Assembly: GCA_942159475.1 (NCBI GenBank)
Contig: OW804094.1
Location: forward strand, 56,912,966-56,976,965
Source: Sthenelais limicola
Lineage: Eukaryota > Annelida > Polychaeta > Phyllodocida > Sigalionidae
Direction: 5' to 3'
DNA: 64,000 bases
Made by a program: the position numbers and the translations under genes
The notes under the pieces: model-generated
Database searches by the model: none
Told to the model about the DNA's origin: nothing
Seen by the model: only the letters and a program-made list of their open reading frames with translations
Part shown: positions 1 to 13,200 of the stretch, piece after piece
Layout: every line of letters begins with the position of its first letter
Position numbering within the stretch: the stretch's first letter is position 1

Positions 1-3000
1 TCAACATTTATGTTCGTGGCGACCTCTAACTGTGACCTCCCTGACTTTCAACAATAAACCATCAACCCTCTAGCTGTTCTAATAATAATCATTATATTTT
101 TCTGATATAAAAACTCAGATTAGCTGTTTCTTTTCCACTTAAGAGACTTTTAAAAACGCATAGGTTTTATTATATTTTTCTGATTATATTTTTCTCATAA
201 AAAAAACTCGGATTAGCGGTTTATTTTCCACTTAAGAGACTTTTAAAAATGCATAGGATAATAGATTATTACAGATAGTTGGAATCTTAGTTGTATGTCT
301 AAACGATTGTTGAGTGAAGTTGCTGCAGGACTATATATATACACAACACGCCAACTGGGCTAGTGGGACAGATAGAAGTTCACTAAAAATGAATAGAGCT
401 CGGGTCAGGCGCTGGACTAATTATTTCTCATGGAGACATATGCTTTGTAAAAGGTTCAACCGACAGGTTTTATTGGTAAGTTAACAGGCCATAGAGAGAG
501 GAAAGGTTTTACAAACTTATTTCTTTAAGATAATGAATAGCTCGACACCTGACTCTCAATCTCACCTAAGGGAATGCCAATGGGACCCAAGGAGACACCA
601 AAGATATATGAATTCCCAAAGATAGCTTAAGTCCTCTTACCCCAGGCATATTCCTATTTGTTTGAAACAATAGCTGACTGCACTGCGGCGAGAACCAATA
701 ACTTGTTTCGACAGAGAAAGAGCCATTGATGTCTAATTTGGGTGTGGGACCCCCTAAAGGTAGACAACTTCATCCGAGAAAATTCTCTACTCCATCGGCA
801 AGATGCTTCCAGACTGTCTCTTCTAATAGGATGACCAACAAATATCTATTGCTTCCCGTGAACATGTGTGCCCTCTTCTAAATTGTCCTTGGGAAGACCA
901 GAAAACAATACCACGCCACCAAGAGAGCAATTCATTCTTCAGCGTATGTTATCCCAGGTTCTGGCGCCTGAAGCAGTTTGGGGTATGAAGTCATCGCCGA
1001 AGACATCCTGTGGCTTCGAGTGCCCCTTATTCTATGAGTTTTCCTTCAAGCTGGCGGAAGGCCAAATATGCTCCCGGCTTTACACTAGACCAAAGAGCTT
1101 CATGAGTGGCTTGAAGCTTATCCAAAGCAAAGAAAAATTACTGGGACTGCAATATGGACTATGCAATATTTCTTTTAAAACAATTATGGTAAGCATGTTT
1201 TTTCGTGTGTTTCTTAACATAAACCCGTCCCAGGACGAGAAGCCATCTCCCATGGGCAGCACCATGAAACCCTCTCAATCAAATCCGTAACCAGCTGCCT
1301 TGAAAAAAATGCATTGAAATTCACAACGCTGACTTCATTTTGGAAGTTCACATAATCAGTCTGAACTACATCGATGATAATTACCCTGGCGTACATTCTT
1401 CTCGGTGTGGTTTTAAGTCAGAAATCTCATCACTGCTCTCAAGTCTGGTTTATTTATGGCTAATCTATTTGGGAAAATGAGCCGCCTGTCATACCATTAG
1501 CAAGGATCCATGAATTACCGTTTGAAAATGATACCACCTGCGTTAATTTAATATTTGTTCCCCATCTCTGCCTTTTGGGAGACTTTTAAGGACAGCATTA
1601 AAGATGAATAGTGTTTGATCCCGCCAGATATCACGCGTCTTTATTCAAAGACACAAGACCACAAATGTGTTGCCTACAAAAGACTAGAGAGCTTCAATAC
1701 CACCGCACAGTTTCAAGAAAAAAGCTTTTCTAGAACGTAAAGTTCCTCTCATTCCCCTAAATGGCGAAAAAAAAATGCCGGAACGGCATATTTTATATTA
1801 ACACATTACTGTAATGAAGTTCAGGCTTGTTAATCAGGCACGATTCGGGGGTCTCGGCCATAACATCAATGAAAAGTGTAGCCTTTATTACATGACGTGA
1901 ACTAATGCTAGGATCGATGCTAACATAACAACGAGCTTATTTCTAGGTAATTGATGGCAGAGAGTCTGCCACTACCCCGTCCAGTGATTAGGCCCATTAA
2001 TGTTTATGTCTTGCCAGTCGAGGGAAAAACTGGAGTCCTTTGTTTCTAATTCAAGAGTTTTCTTTCACCCGTTTATGTGGCAACTGGTTATGACATTGGC
2101 AGTGGCAACATAAGCTTGGTTTGCTGTATTATTTTTGCTCAGGGGCGGAGAATCTCTGTCATTCTTTGCTCGGATCGAGCTGTGCGCGTGCCGAACGGCA
2201 AAATTTCGTCCTTCCTGAAGAAGAAATGGTAGGATGTTCGATGTGCAATGAAAGCTTTTGTGTCGGATGCAAGATAGAGATGGCGCTTCACATTGACTTC
2301 GCTTTTGAAAAGCTTCCCCTCTTCTGAAGCCTCGCATTGTCCTTTCAGACACCCGGGCCTTTTCCATCCTGCTAGAAGATCACCCAACTGTATGGACATA
2401 CAAATTGGAGAACTCATTTTGTCATTGTTACTTGTATTTAATGTAGGGAAAGCGAGAAAATGCTCGCGGAGATAAAAAGTAAAGTACTGTGGCCATCATT
2501 ACAAGGGTGTTTGAATCTATGATATGCTGATTGCATACGGAAATATCCTCGGTGAGTGACTGAATCACAATCTAAATGTGGCTTCAGGGAACGTTTTCAA
2601 TTAAGTATAAAATATTAGAAGTGTGCGACAAGCACACCCTTGGGGAAGTCTTTCGATTCGCTCAATTACATTTTCAAGGCAAACATACCTTAAGTTATAT
2701 AGGCATTTTCTTCCATGCCATTCTTATACACCCATACACCCTTCATCATAATAACCCCTATATAATATATCACCAGTCCATCTTGCGTCAGCATAATTAG
2801 AAATATCACACATACCTCCTATAATCAAAATGGGAAATGTCAATGTTAAAGGCGGATGTTAGATAAGAGCTCTTCTCATGTTACTTGGCAAACCAATATG
2901 ATATAACTTAATTGTCTCTTAGCAGGACAGCGCAAATCATAACACATTTGGTTATGAAGCGATCGATGATATCATTACAGCAGAGTTCCTATTTTGTCTT

Positions 3001-6000
3001 GGTCCAGGGTTCTTTACAGGACATTGGTCCCGGAGAACTCGCCAGAAATGACCCCATCCACCCTCTACGCCTAGGCCTGTTTGCCCCCGCGCTCCCACTC
3101 GCTACGCACCGAGCAACGCCTTTTCGTGTCGGCCCATAATATTTCTTCTGAAACAAAACATTTATTTTGTGCAAAATTTGGAGGGCAAACAAGTCGGCGT
3201 CACTGAATATGTCGGCCGTTAATGGGAGTGTGGACACGGGCGGGTGGCCGCCTGCTAGGACCGGATATTGTGCACAGGACTCCGTGCCGCACTGATGGCT
3301 TTCCTTCCGCGCCAACAATGAGTCCCTCCAATAACCCCAGCGCGCTGCAAGGACGCTTGCCTACGCTGCGTTATTTTCACTCGCATATTCCAGCAACAGA
3401 GCTCGGGTATGTATTCTGTAAATAACGATCACTGTAAGCCTTGTTTTACCGCCTTCTGTTTATTATGAAGTGAAGAGAACGGGACCAATTTAATATATTT
3501 GTCTTCACACCCCCGATTTACACATATTTATACCGGGCATGTTGAGTAATATGTAAATATCACTTATTAATAAAGTTATTAACGTTATGCTTGTTCAATC
3601 TTAATGGCGTATGGTAAACTGGTGTGACAATAATCCCATGTTGACACATTTATTTGTTGCGATCGATAAGCTTAATACTATGCGTTCCGTTTCGCTGTTC
3701 AGGCAGTTTCATTCTTATAATGTAAGTCCTCCTCCACACTTTTCACTTTTTTACAGGTGCAATGTTTCAAGATAAATTGATTTCATTACATTCTTTTAAA
3801 ATCAACTGTAAGTATAAATATGAAGCAAATATTTGAAGTGTGAAAATTGTGGGATTATTCCCAAGCACAAGCATGTGGTACGTTTACATGTATACACACT
3901 AAGGGTCTAGGTCTTTTATAGCAGATGGGAGAACACAATAAGGATTCTGAATTAACTTGTTGGGTTTTCCAATGGCCTAGCCCATGACCGTGAATGTGCG
4001 CGCCAGATAACAAATTAATTTTTTAGGCTCATTTATCCCGCGACAAGACTTTTTATCGTGTGTAATTTGTTCTCGTTTATGGATTTTCAAGATTGAGACA
4101 TGATATAGATGCGGGGGAAGCCAGCCTTTCCCAGCACTGATATCACAGGACAGGTGCCAATTCAAATTGACGCTTTTCTCCCCTTCATGTCAATGGTCAT
4201 CGGTAATAGAATTTCCACTGGTACTGTTCATTCCGCACGGGATTTTATGGCTAAAAGATACCCTTCAACGTGAGAGAAAACTCTCCCCATTAAGTGTATA
4301 GTTGTCTGTGCATATGTTCGGTTCTCATACTATATTCATTCCGTGTCACTCCCAATCAACACTTTTCAAATTGTTCTCTTACTCAGGGGAAAAGTATTTA
4401 TATGCTTGATGTTTGCAAATCCATCAAACTTCGATCATATTGCCAAATGAAGTATGTATATGCCTTTTTCTTCTCATATTGTTTTCATGATGTGGCGGTT
4501 TATCGATCAAATTTTAGTATTCAGCGCCGAAATAGAGTGTTGAATGCTGGATGTTAGCGAATTTTGTGATGTATATGGCCACATCAGTATTTCAACTTGG
4601 ATGGCAACATGCAACATCCCAATGAGCTTATCCAGACCTATTGAAAACCACCCTTCCTGGACAAAGAAAGGTGCCATATAAAATAAAGAAATATGCCTTC
4701 AGGGAATAGCGTGGCGCCATATATATATGAATATAGTATATTGGAAACTGTACACGCCCTTCAACGCATACATGTCTGATTATTTGTGTGAATACAGGAA
4801 AATGAGGAAAAACCGGAATAGTTTGGCATGCATGCAAAAGGTCTATCTATAAAAAAACAAAGTTTGTATTTCGAGGCCTTTCAATTTAAAAAGCTTCAAC
4901 CAGTCTCGGTGAATAGTCGCAGGGCCTCGAGAAAAAAAACACCTCAAACTGTCGGGAATCGTTTAACGATTTTCATCATATCTGACTTAGGCACGCCACG
5001 AAAAGGTTTTATCAAGAAATTTATTCTAGGTATGTGTTATTTTTACTGACCCCATGAGTTAATTATCTGCTCCTGATAGAATCGAACTGTGGAAAAGATA
5101 ATTCCGAATTCATTGTTCAGTTTTGAGATGAAATATTAATCCCCAACTGCTTTACCCAGTTCGTCATGAATGTCTTAAAACTGGGCGTTGGTGCAAATAA
5201 AACAAATGGAGACATTTGAAACCGCTTCCTTAAGGAACTAAAAACGGATAAATATGAGGCGATTGCAAGTTGAAGTCTGCGTGCAGACCAATTCAAAATA
5301 GGGGATGATAATGGATCGAAATATCGCCCATGTACTTGTATGGTAACAGGAGCGATAAAACTGTCGCATCATATATATAAGATGAATAATCATAGTGTGG
5401 AGGTGGGAAGTGTTTGAGTTGTGTATGCACCAAGAAGCGAATCCCCTTGTTTAAAGCAGATGAATATGATCCTTCGTATCACATGCTCATTATACCGAGA
5501 TAACAATATTACAATGGCCACCCCAGTGCGTTTTGCAATGGAGGCCCGAAGGCATACGCGAGTAGTAGGGAAAGGGTGGAATAGGGTATGGGTTTGTTTG
5601 TGTGACATTTCACCGCCGTCCATGCTTTGGCTTTTAGCCTGTCTACCCCAGAACCGTGTCCTTTGTCTAGGGGGTAGGGGCAAAGACAATGCCTTCGCAA
5701 TGTGCATTATATCGGTGGCTTCTATCCTCTGATGCCTCGCTGGGCCGCAATGCACAAAGATGGCCCTTCACTGATTGGCTTCCTTTTGTGGAAGTCTAGA
5801 TAGCAGACCGAGGCTTCCTCGTGTTGCCAAATTTCCCAGCCTCTCTAGAGAGGTAAATGTATAATTGGTTGGGCACAGGAAAACTGTGTTTTGCTTGGAA
5901 GTCTGAGGTTTTGGTTGTGGCTTCAGTGTTCATTGTTGAAATATTGTTAGGGTACTGGAATGACCGCAAGTCCTCCTACCTGGTGGATAGGTCTCAACGT

Positions 6001-7101
6001 GCCTGCTGGGATGGAGAGAAGATTTGAACATAACATGATATCTTCAATATATTTACATGATATCGTTGACAGTAGATGATCAAAGATCTCATTTTAGAAT
6101 ATAGCTCTTTCATCATTATAATTTGGAATAAAAAGAGGCAATCCAATCAGTCAGCAATAAATGAATAATATTTATAATGAAAATATATTTTCTCACTAAT
6201 ATGAAGCTCAAGATGGACATTAATGAAAGTCTAGGGGGAAAACCGACTAACTCGCCATGATTTTAGTATATATATACCGTATGAGAGATAGATAGATAGG
6301 AAGAGCAAATAGAAAAAAGACTGAAGGATGGAGAACTGTAAGGAGCTGGACTTACATGTCCGTATATATACAGTAGGCCTACGCCTATTTTTCTTTAATC
6401 TTAGGAAACTAGTAGGTCCTCGCTGCCGACAGGATATAAATAAGTCTGTTGGCTCCGCTGATTAGTAATGCAGTAATTACTCTCGAGAGCAAGGTCTTTT
6501 AGAATAATATCTAGCGCTCGGTTTCCCTTCCTTGCTTATTTTATACACAGCATGTCTTCAACATGATCGACTTTAGGGCATCATTCTAATTCCCTTTTAT
6601 TTCTACTGTTTATTTCCTCTATGGCATATCCATTTCCATATCAAAAGATTACATAACCTTTCCATTAGTGACAGAATGAATATGGACCATGTATTAGTTT
6701 CCTTGTGTGATTCGTTTTGAATCTCTTGAATCTCTCGTAAGGCAATCTTATAGTTTTTTTTCCAGTACTCTAAGTACAACATCGCTTACCATGATGTTTT
6801 GGTAACTGGTTGATTTGGAATTGTTTTGATAGTAATGATGGAAATAAGTCGATGGGATATACAGTTCGTGCTTAATTATTGATAGGGCATAAACTGCTTT
6901 GTTTCGCTAAGCATGTTACATATTGAACTTTGAAACTATATTTTGTGAGAGATGGGTAGATTAGCTTCTTTAGAGACTTCAACGTTATTCTCTGTATGCC
7001 TAAGGGAACTTGACAAATATAGACATTTCTGTCAGATGTTTTCCTCAACTCGCCTCAATTGATCCGGAAAATAATGATGTTCATTTTATGCTTGTTTTCA
7101 G
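1..7101. other. Upstream or 5' intronic DNA, no gene recognised
   Basis: AT-rich sequence with stop codons in all frames every few dozen codons. The longest open frames (140 aa at 868-1290, 103 aa at 5421-5732 on +, 121 aa at 5390-5755 on -) have no recognisable motif and look like chance. The first recognised exon at 7102 begins inside a codon (two bases of a phase 1 codon), so at least one more upstream exon with start codon and signal peptide must exist. I could not identify it here, so it is probably further upstream. Short GATA-type microsatellite near 6283-6299. Confidence 0.6.
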
Positions 7102-7259
7102 ATGTCACAGAATACTGCTTGACGGATACCTTTGCCGCTGCGTGTGACGACAACCACGTCATCGTTATTGACTCGGCCCGCTTTGGCCGGATGCGATTAG
7201 GTCGCTGTGTGACGCGTAACTATGGAAATGTGGGATGCTATACTGACGTCCTTTACCAG
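7102..7259 (+). CDS. Exon encoding first half of SUEL-type lectin domain
   Basis: Acceptor tttcag ends at 7101 and donor gtgaga starts at 7260. The exon starts in mid-codon (phase 1) and ends in phase 0. It encodes 52 full residues including Cys5, Cys14, Cys35 and Cys45, the strand VIVIDSA and the motif ARFGR (25-29), which corresponds to the family's A-N-Y-G-R. The usual Glu after the first Cys (C-E-G in rhamnose-binding lectins) is replaced by Leu. These positions belong to the sugar-contacting set in the family, so classical galactose/rhamnose binding may be altered. Confidence 0.88.
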
Positions 7260-10200
7260 GTGAGATATGTATTAAACTGAAATGGATGTGTGGGGATCTA
7301 TTGTTGGGCTCCGTATCAAGAGGAGTCATACTTTCCACGTTCAGGCAGTGATATATCTTCATGAATTGAAAATCACAACTCAGGGGGTCCATAAAGAAAG
7401 TCTCGATCCTCTTGAGGAGCTGTGGAAGTATACGTTGAAGGCTACATATTGTGGCGATGAACATAGTGCCTCTGCTCTTGCGTTTGATAACAGGTACAAT
7501 AAAGCATATCCTGGCACTCATGAAACGCTGGCCTCAAGGGAGGGCATACTTCCTGTCTCAACACAAGCAACCCGGGACATAATAGTAAATCCAAAACCAT
7601 ATATATTGTACTCGCCTCCTCCTTCTCGTCCTTCTTCTTGTTGATACGTACTCCCTCACTCACTCCTCCTGTGTCATATCTGATGGAGAAAGCCATCGGC
7701 GAGCGGACGTTAATCTATCATCCCTCATCTCCAGGCAAATTATAAACAGAATGTATGTCGTTTATAACACGACATTGGGAGCTCGATTCGCAAGCTGCGC
7801 ACGCTTTATTTGCGCTCAGATATCGCTGGGGCCGGATTAGGTACCATTACCATGCGTACCATATTTTCTCCGGGTATCTCTTCATGGTGTCCATTATTCT
7901 ATTAACGTGTCTTATAGATATTAATGAAGATTATCTCCAAGGATGGAGAAAGTATCACTGAGACATCTTACATTTGGTTCTCCTCATTCGCCACTCACAT
8001 GATGGTGGTATGTCCCATGGATATAACTCAGTTTTGTGAATTATTGAACGGCTTTATTTCGAGGCTGGGCGAATATATAATAAACCACAAGCTTGTATGA
8101 GGGAAGCTCCTCTTGCGAAAAACAAATACACCTAGATGATATTAAAACTGAACTCTTGGGTTCATTTACTGCTTTGCTATGTCTAAAACAAACAAAGGAC
8201 AGTCTCCCCTGAGACCCAGTATGCTTTGTTAATCAACGAACTGGATTCAGAACGTTTCGAGTTCCTCCGGAATCGTTATTGGAGCTTATTGTTCCGGTGG
8301 TCCTTAATGGGGGGACGTGAGGCTTTGTTTGACTTAGATGCAAAGAGGGTGAGTGTTGGGGTGGGGTAGTATGGACTGGTTGCCTAGAATTTGTACATTA
8401 ATGTACATGTAAAGCCTAAACCATTATCCATGCCTTTGCTCTATTACTCCTGGGAATGATGGACAGTTTGTAGTCTCATCCCAATATCCCGCAATATTCT
8501 GCTCACTAGCCGGGAACGCCCTCGGGATATTGGTTCTAAATAATGCAGTCTCACTCACAGACGCTAGGTCCGCCATTTAATCCTCCCCCTCCCCCTAATC
8601 TCTTGTCTCCATTACCCCAGGTAAATTTGGCCCTGTAGGTGTTTCACTTTCAATTTGTGCACAAATGGGAAAGAGCTGGCTGGCTGCGAAAATGTGTCGA
8701 AGGCCTGAGCAAAGTGGGCACTCCTTGGAGTGAAACAGGCGTTCATTCCTCTTATTGTTATCTCAATGAATCAAAGGACTCACAGCAATTTGCTCATCGC
8801 TTTCTCAAATGCCAAGCATTACACACATATAGCATTGTCGATTGGGACAGTCTCTGATTCCAAGTGAAAGACTACAACAAAGACCTTCCACATGGTTTGT
8901 TTCCATCCTCCTTGCGCGGGATGATTTCATTACCGCTATATTATATATAGTAACGTATACATTCAAATAGGCTATCCCGACACTTCTTATACTATAGGGG
9001 TCTCATATGATGCTTATGTAGATGTTGGCACATGTGGTTATTACTAATGCATCCGACTTACGTTCCTCCAACACCTGACTCACGCGGGCTTTTTACATGG
9101 TAGGAAGTAGAACATTAAACAATGTCCTCCCATGAAAATGAGGGTTATTATGAAGGGCATTCCTCGTCCAATGCCTGGTGAACATGTCACATATATTATG
9201 TAACTGTCAACTGATGTATAATTGAAGGTGGATTAATCTGAAGCCACTATCAATGAACGAGAGAACGAGGGAACGAGAGAAACACTCCCATTTATTCTGT
9301 CTCGAATTATGTCTATATATAGTATGTATACACGGAAACATGTATCAGACAGACAGACAGCTCTGCGTGGTACAGCTTCCCTTTGCATAAAGGTATAACA
9401 CTGAAATAGACCGTTTCATCTTTTTTGAGGTGTCGAGCAATGACCATTCATCTTCGAGGAGATCAAGGATAAAGTGGCTCGATCAATATGTTCCTTTTAG
9501 GTCTAAGTCCAAAGCAAGCTCATCGAGGAAAGCAACATTCTTTAAATAGCAAACTTGTGCACGTATGACTGCAGCAAAGGATGTAAAAGAAGGTTTTCAT
9601 TGATAAATATAAACAACACCATAGTTCATTGATGAGAGACAAACAATTCTTACCTCCTTTGGGTCGCTGCATGGGTTTTTAATAGCTTTGGGGATTGACT
9701 TGTATTTCTTATGTCATCGTCAGGTACCGTAAGTATCCTTACTGTGGGCTTTTCCGGTGGCAGCTTGAAATAAAACGACAGTTATATATATGTTAATCCA
9801 AATGCTTATCAGAGCTCTAAGTGGTATGAGAGCAGGGCTTTGTTGCACAATGAATTTGCACGAACGTGTGGCCAAGGAATTAAATCGTGGTTGATCTTAG
9901 TATAAGAACGACCAGGATTAGAAATGATCCGGCTCTGTTGCTCAAGCACCCGTCCTAAGTTTACACACTCGTGCACGTTCTCAACTTGCACAATATTGCT
10001 CGTACTTATACATACAATACGGTATTGATGACCAGGGAACCTGTATACACCAGCAGAATTCCTTGTTATGACATCATTATCCGTGGACTTTTCCAACCTT
10101 TAAGCGGAATTAGTCAGTGCTTATGCACTTGTCAATTGAAACCCCCCACCCCGGGGGAATGGTAAGGGAATGTCTGAGAAAACATTCCCTCACCCAGGCG

Positions 10201-13200
10201 GAGATTTCCCTTAGTTTACAGCGATATCAACTGGATGGGTGGGGTAATGTCTGCCAGTGCCCACTCTATACCTTGGTTCTCAAGAGAGTTTTGGTGGTTT
10301 TCAATGGGCATGGGCTGGGCTGGGCTAAGATCTAAAGTTACAAACCTCCCCCAATACATATACACAAAGAGTGTCACCTTTGAACCTGACAGGGATTTAG
10401 CACCCTCTATATAGTGTTTCAACAGTGTAAAGTCTGAACATGACATGCTGAACATGATGGGGTACTCTACTCTATACTAGAAATGTCAAGATCCTTTAGT
10501 GTTGGGGTTAGGGTCATGGCCACCTCACACTATACGACTTACGACAGTCGGGGGTTTAAAGACTGAAGTCTGAAGGCTCACACCAGCCGACTTGAGTCGG
10601 GAGCACGGCGCCCAGAAAAGAGCGTTTTTTGTAGTCGTAACTGTTACAACAGTGGTTGTAACGGCTAGTGCAGCTTGTTCTTTTTCTTTTTTCTGAGTCG
10701 TAGGGCCCCCGACTCGCTCAACCCATAGAACTCTAATCAACTATGCTCAACCTGAGTCGTAGGCCTCCCGACGGGCGCTCACACTGTACAACCCAATTCA
10801 ACATTTGAATTTTGTCAGCATTTTGTCAGCTAGAACTGCTCCCGACTGCCCCTCCTGACAGGAAAATCTGTCTTAGACCTCCCGACTCGTCGTATGTCGT
10901 ATAGTGTGAGGGGGCCATTAGGGTAGGGGTAAGGGTATTGGTTCGGGGGGGGGGGAGGGCTCATGAGAGGGGGTTCTTGATGGGGGGTAGGGATGGGGGC
11001 AATGGGGGGTAATTGTCACAAGTCTCCTGTAGTAGATATATGCATACCCCCCTGCCCTAAAAAGAATTTTCATGAATTTTTCTTTTCATCAATGGAGTAT
11101 ATCTAGGCTCCCTTTTGATGATAGTTAGCCTAGTGCCCCCCCCTCTGCCCTGCTCTCCCCACCCCCCTAAACAAATTGAAATTTTGTGAAATTCTTTTTT
11201 TCTTTTTCATCAATGAAGTGTATCTAGGCATGACACATAGCAGGGTGGGTAGGCAACTCTGTCGCATCCTGTGTCACACATTATGTACCAGAAAAAAAAT
11301 ATTTTCATAAATCAATATCTGAAATGACATAATTACGTTTTAACTGGATCTGATTTAATATTCAAACCTGATATTAAGTTGATTTAGATTAATTGGAATG
11401 CTTTAATATTATAGTGATACATATGTCGCATCATGTGGCAATGTAGCATCACATTGACAAAGTCTAAAAAATACTGATTTTTAGCAATTTTGGAGTGTAG
11501 TAGTATATGAAAATGTACATTTAATATGGCCGCAGAAAGTCAAATTTTGGCAAGGTTACCTAAGCGTTTTGATGGATTACACGGGTCCATAAGCATCAGA
11601 ATCAAGGGGACATACCCCCTCCCAACCGGGGGACATGCCCCCCTAAAACCTTATCTATTGTCTATATATATCCCACTTAGGTCTCCCTCGCCTGCCCCCC
11701 ACTAAACACACACACTATGTCATTTCTATCTCCTTCTCTCTTGTATACATGATACAGATGTGATCAGTTTTAGGAAAATGAGTCATAAGTCGCAAAATAT
11801 GTACCAAGATACTTTTGTAAATTTGAAAAATCATACAAAAACGATCATAACATTGGGTGCTGAATTGTGATGTGTCACAGGAAATAAGTCACAAGTCGCA
11901 CAAGAATGATTTTGAGATATCATCATATTTGAAAAGATGAGATCAAGTGGATTCTAATGATAGTGAACAGTAGGACATCTAATAAGTATTTTAAGTTGGA
12001 TATTTATATTTTTGAAAGAAAATAGGTTTGCAATATTTCTGGGTGGACATTTACAAATAAAGTAGCTAAATATACTCTATGATATGACCCTAGAAATGCA
12101 TGGATATATTTAATATGCTGTCTTAACATTTTGTAATGTATTCATGCTACGAACAGTGCTAAGATATAAAATATTCCAACAAAGATCCTATCCTATATAT
12201 AAGTCACTTTGAAAAATATCAGTTTTGCTTCTTGTGACTCATTTTCCTGAAAACTTGTAGTTTATGATAATCATTTATGATAATCAGTCATGATTAAGAA
12301 ATACCAGATGTCATGTCATGTACCCATGTACCTTTCCCCCCACTCCTACTCCCTTCCCTCGAGGACTAATGGGTAGTTCTCGATCGAGAAGTGGAGGTGA
12401 GTGATAGCCAATGTGGGCTGAGGCATGGGGCAATGAATTGTTGTTTGATCTCTGACTCTGACAACCTCAGAACTTTACAATATATTCTATTATGTTATGA
12501 TGGTTTTCAATAATTGGTATTTAATATTTTTATCTTTTTACTATTATAGGGAGAGTCTCCATACTAACCCTCAAATGACCATTGACCTGACCCTTGGACA
12601 TATATACAAAACTGTATGTCATAAAAATACTCATGATGTTTAGAATTCATATCTGATTAATGAAAATTCAAATAAATATTTTCTCCAGCTCTACAGAGGA
12701 GCTATGTCAACTAAAAACACCATTTGCAAGACTTTTCTGAGAATGGCCCTTATATTTTTGCAATAATAGTTTATGTCTAAAAGAAATGTCCCCCGAAAAA
12801 TGTCCCTGGGGGGGGGGGGGGGGTTATTTCTTGATAATTATTGAAGACGAGCGGTTTAATTGATGTATATGGTATCTAAAGAAGATTGTATTCATACATT
12901 TTCATACCATTATGTAATTCATGAAAACAAGTAAGAAATCTGGAATCACTTTCGATCTGAGCATCTTTTCTTAGTATTCATTTATATATGGATACGTTTC
13001 TTAAGCTATATTTAATCATAAATGTCTGGAAATATGCTTTCACACACAGGAAGAATTTTTTCCCTCCCAACAGGGGAATATATTGCCATAGGAATATGGC
13101 TCTTCTTAGCTTATACAACAGGCCGCTATAGTGTCTAGTTAAGTATTGGACTTCAGACCATAGTCATTTACACATGACTATAATTATGTCCCTACTGGTG

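Noticed and set aside
868..1290. 140 aa open frame on +
   Set aside because: No motif, no signal peptide, no splice signals fitting the phase 1 entry of the lectin exon; probably chance.
5421..5732. Candidate first exon with a hydrophobic stretch (MLWLLACLP)
   Set aside because: Weak hydrophobic segment and no good phase 1 donor downstream; too speculative as a signal peptide.
10500..10960. Interstitial telomeric repeat (TTAGGG-like words)
   Set aside because: Only scattered GGGTTAGGGT and GGGTAGGGG words, not a tandem TTAGGG array.
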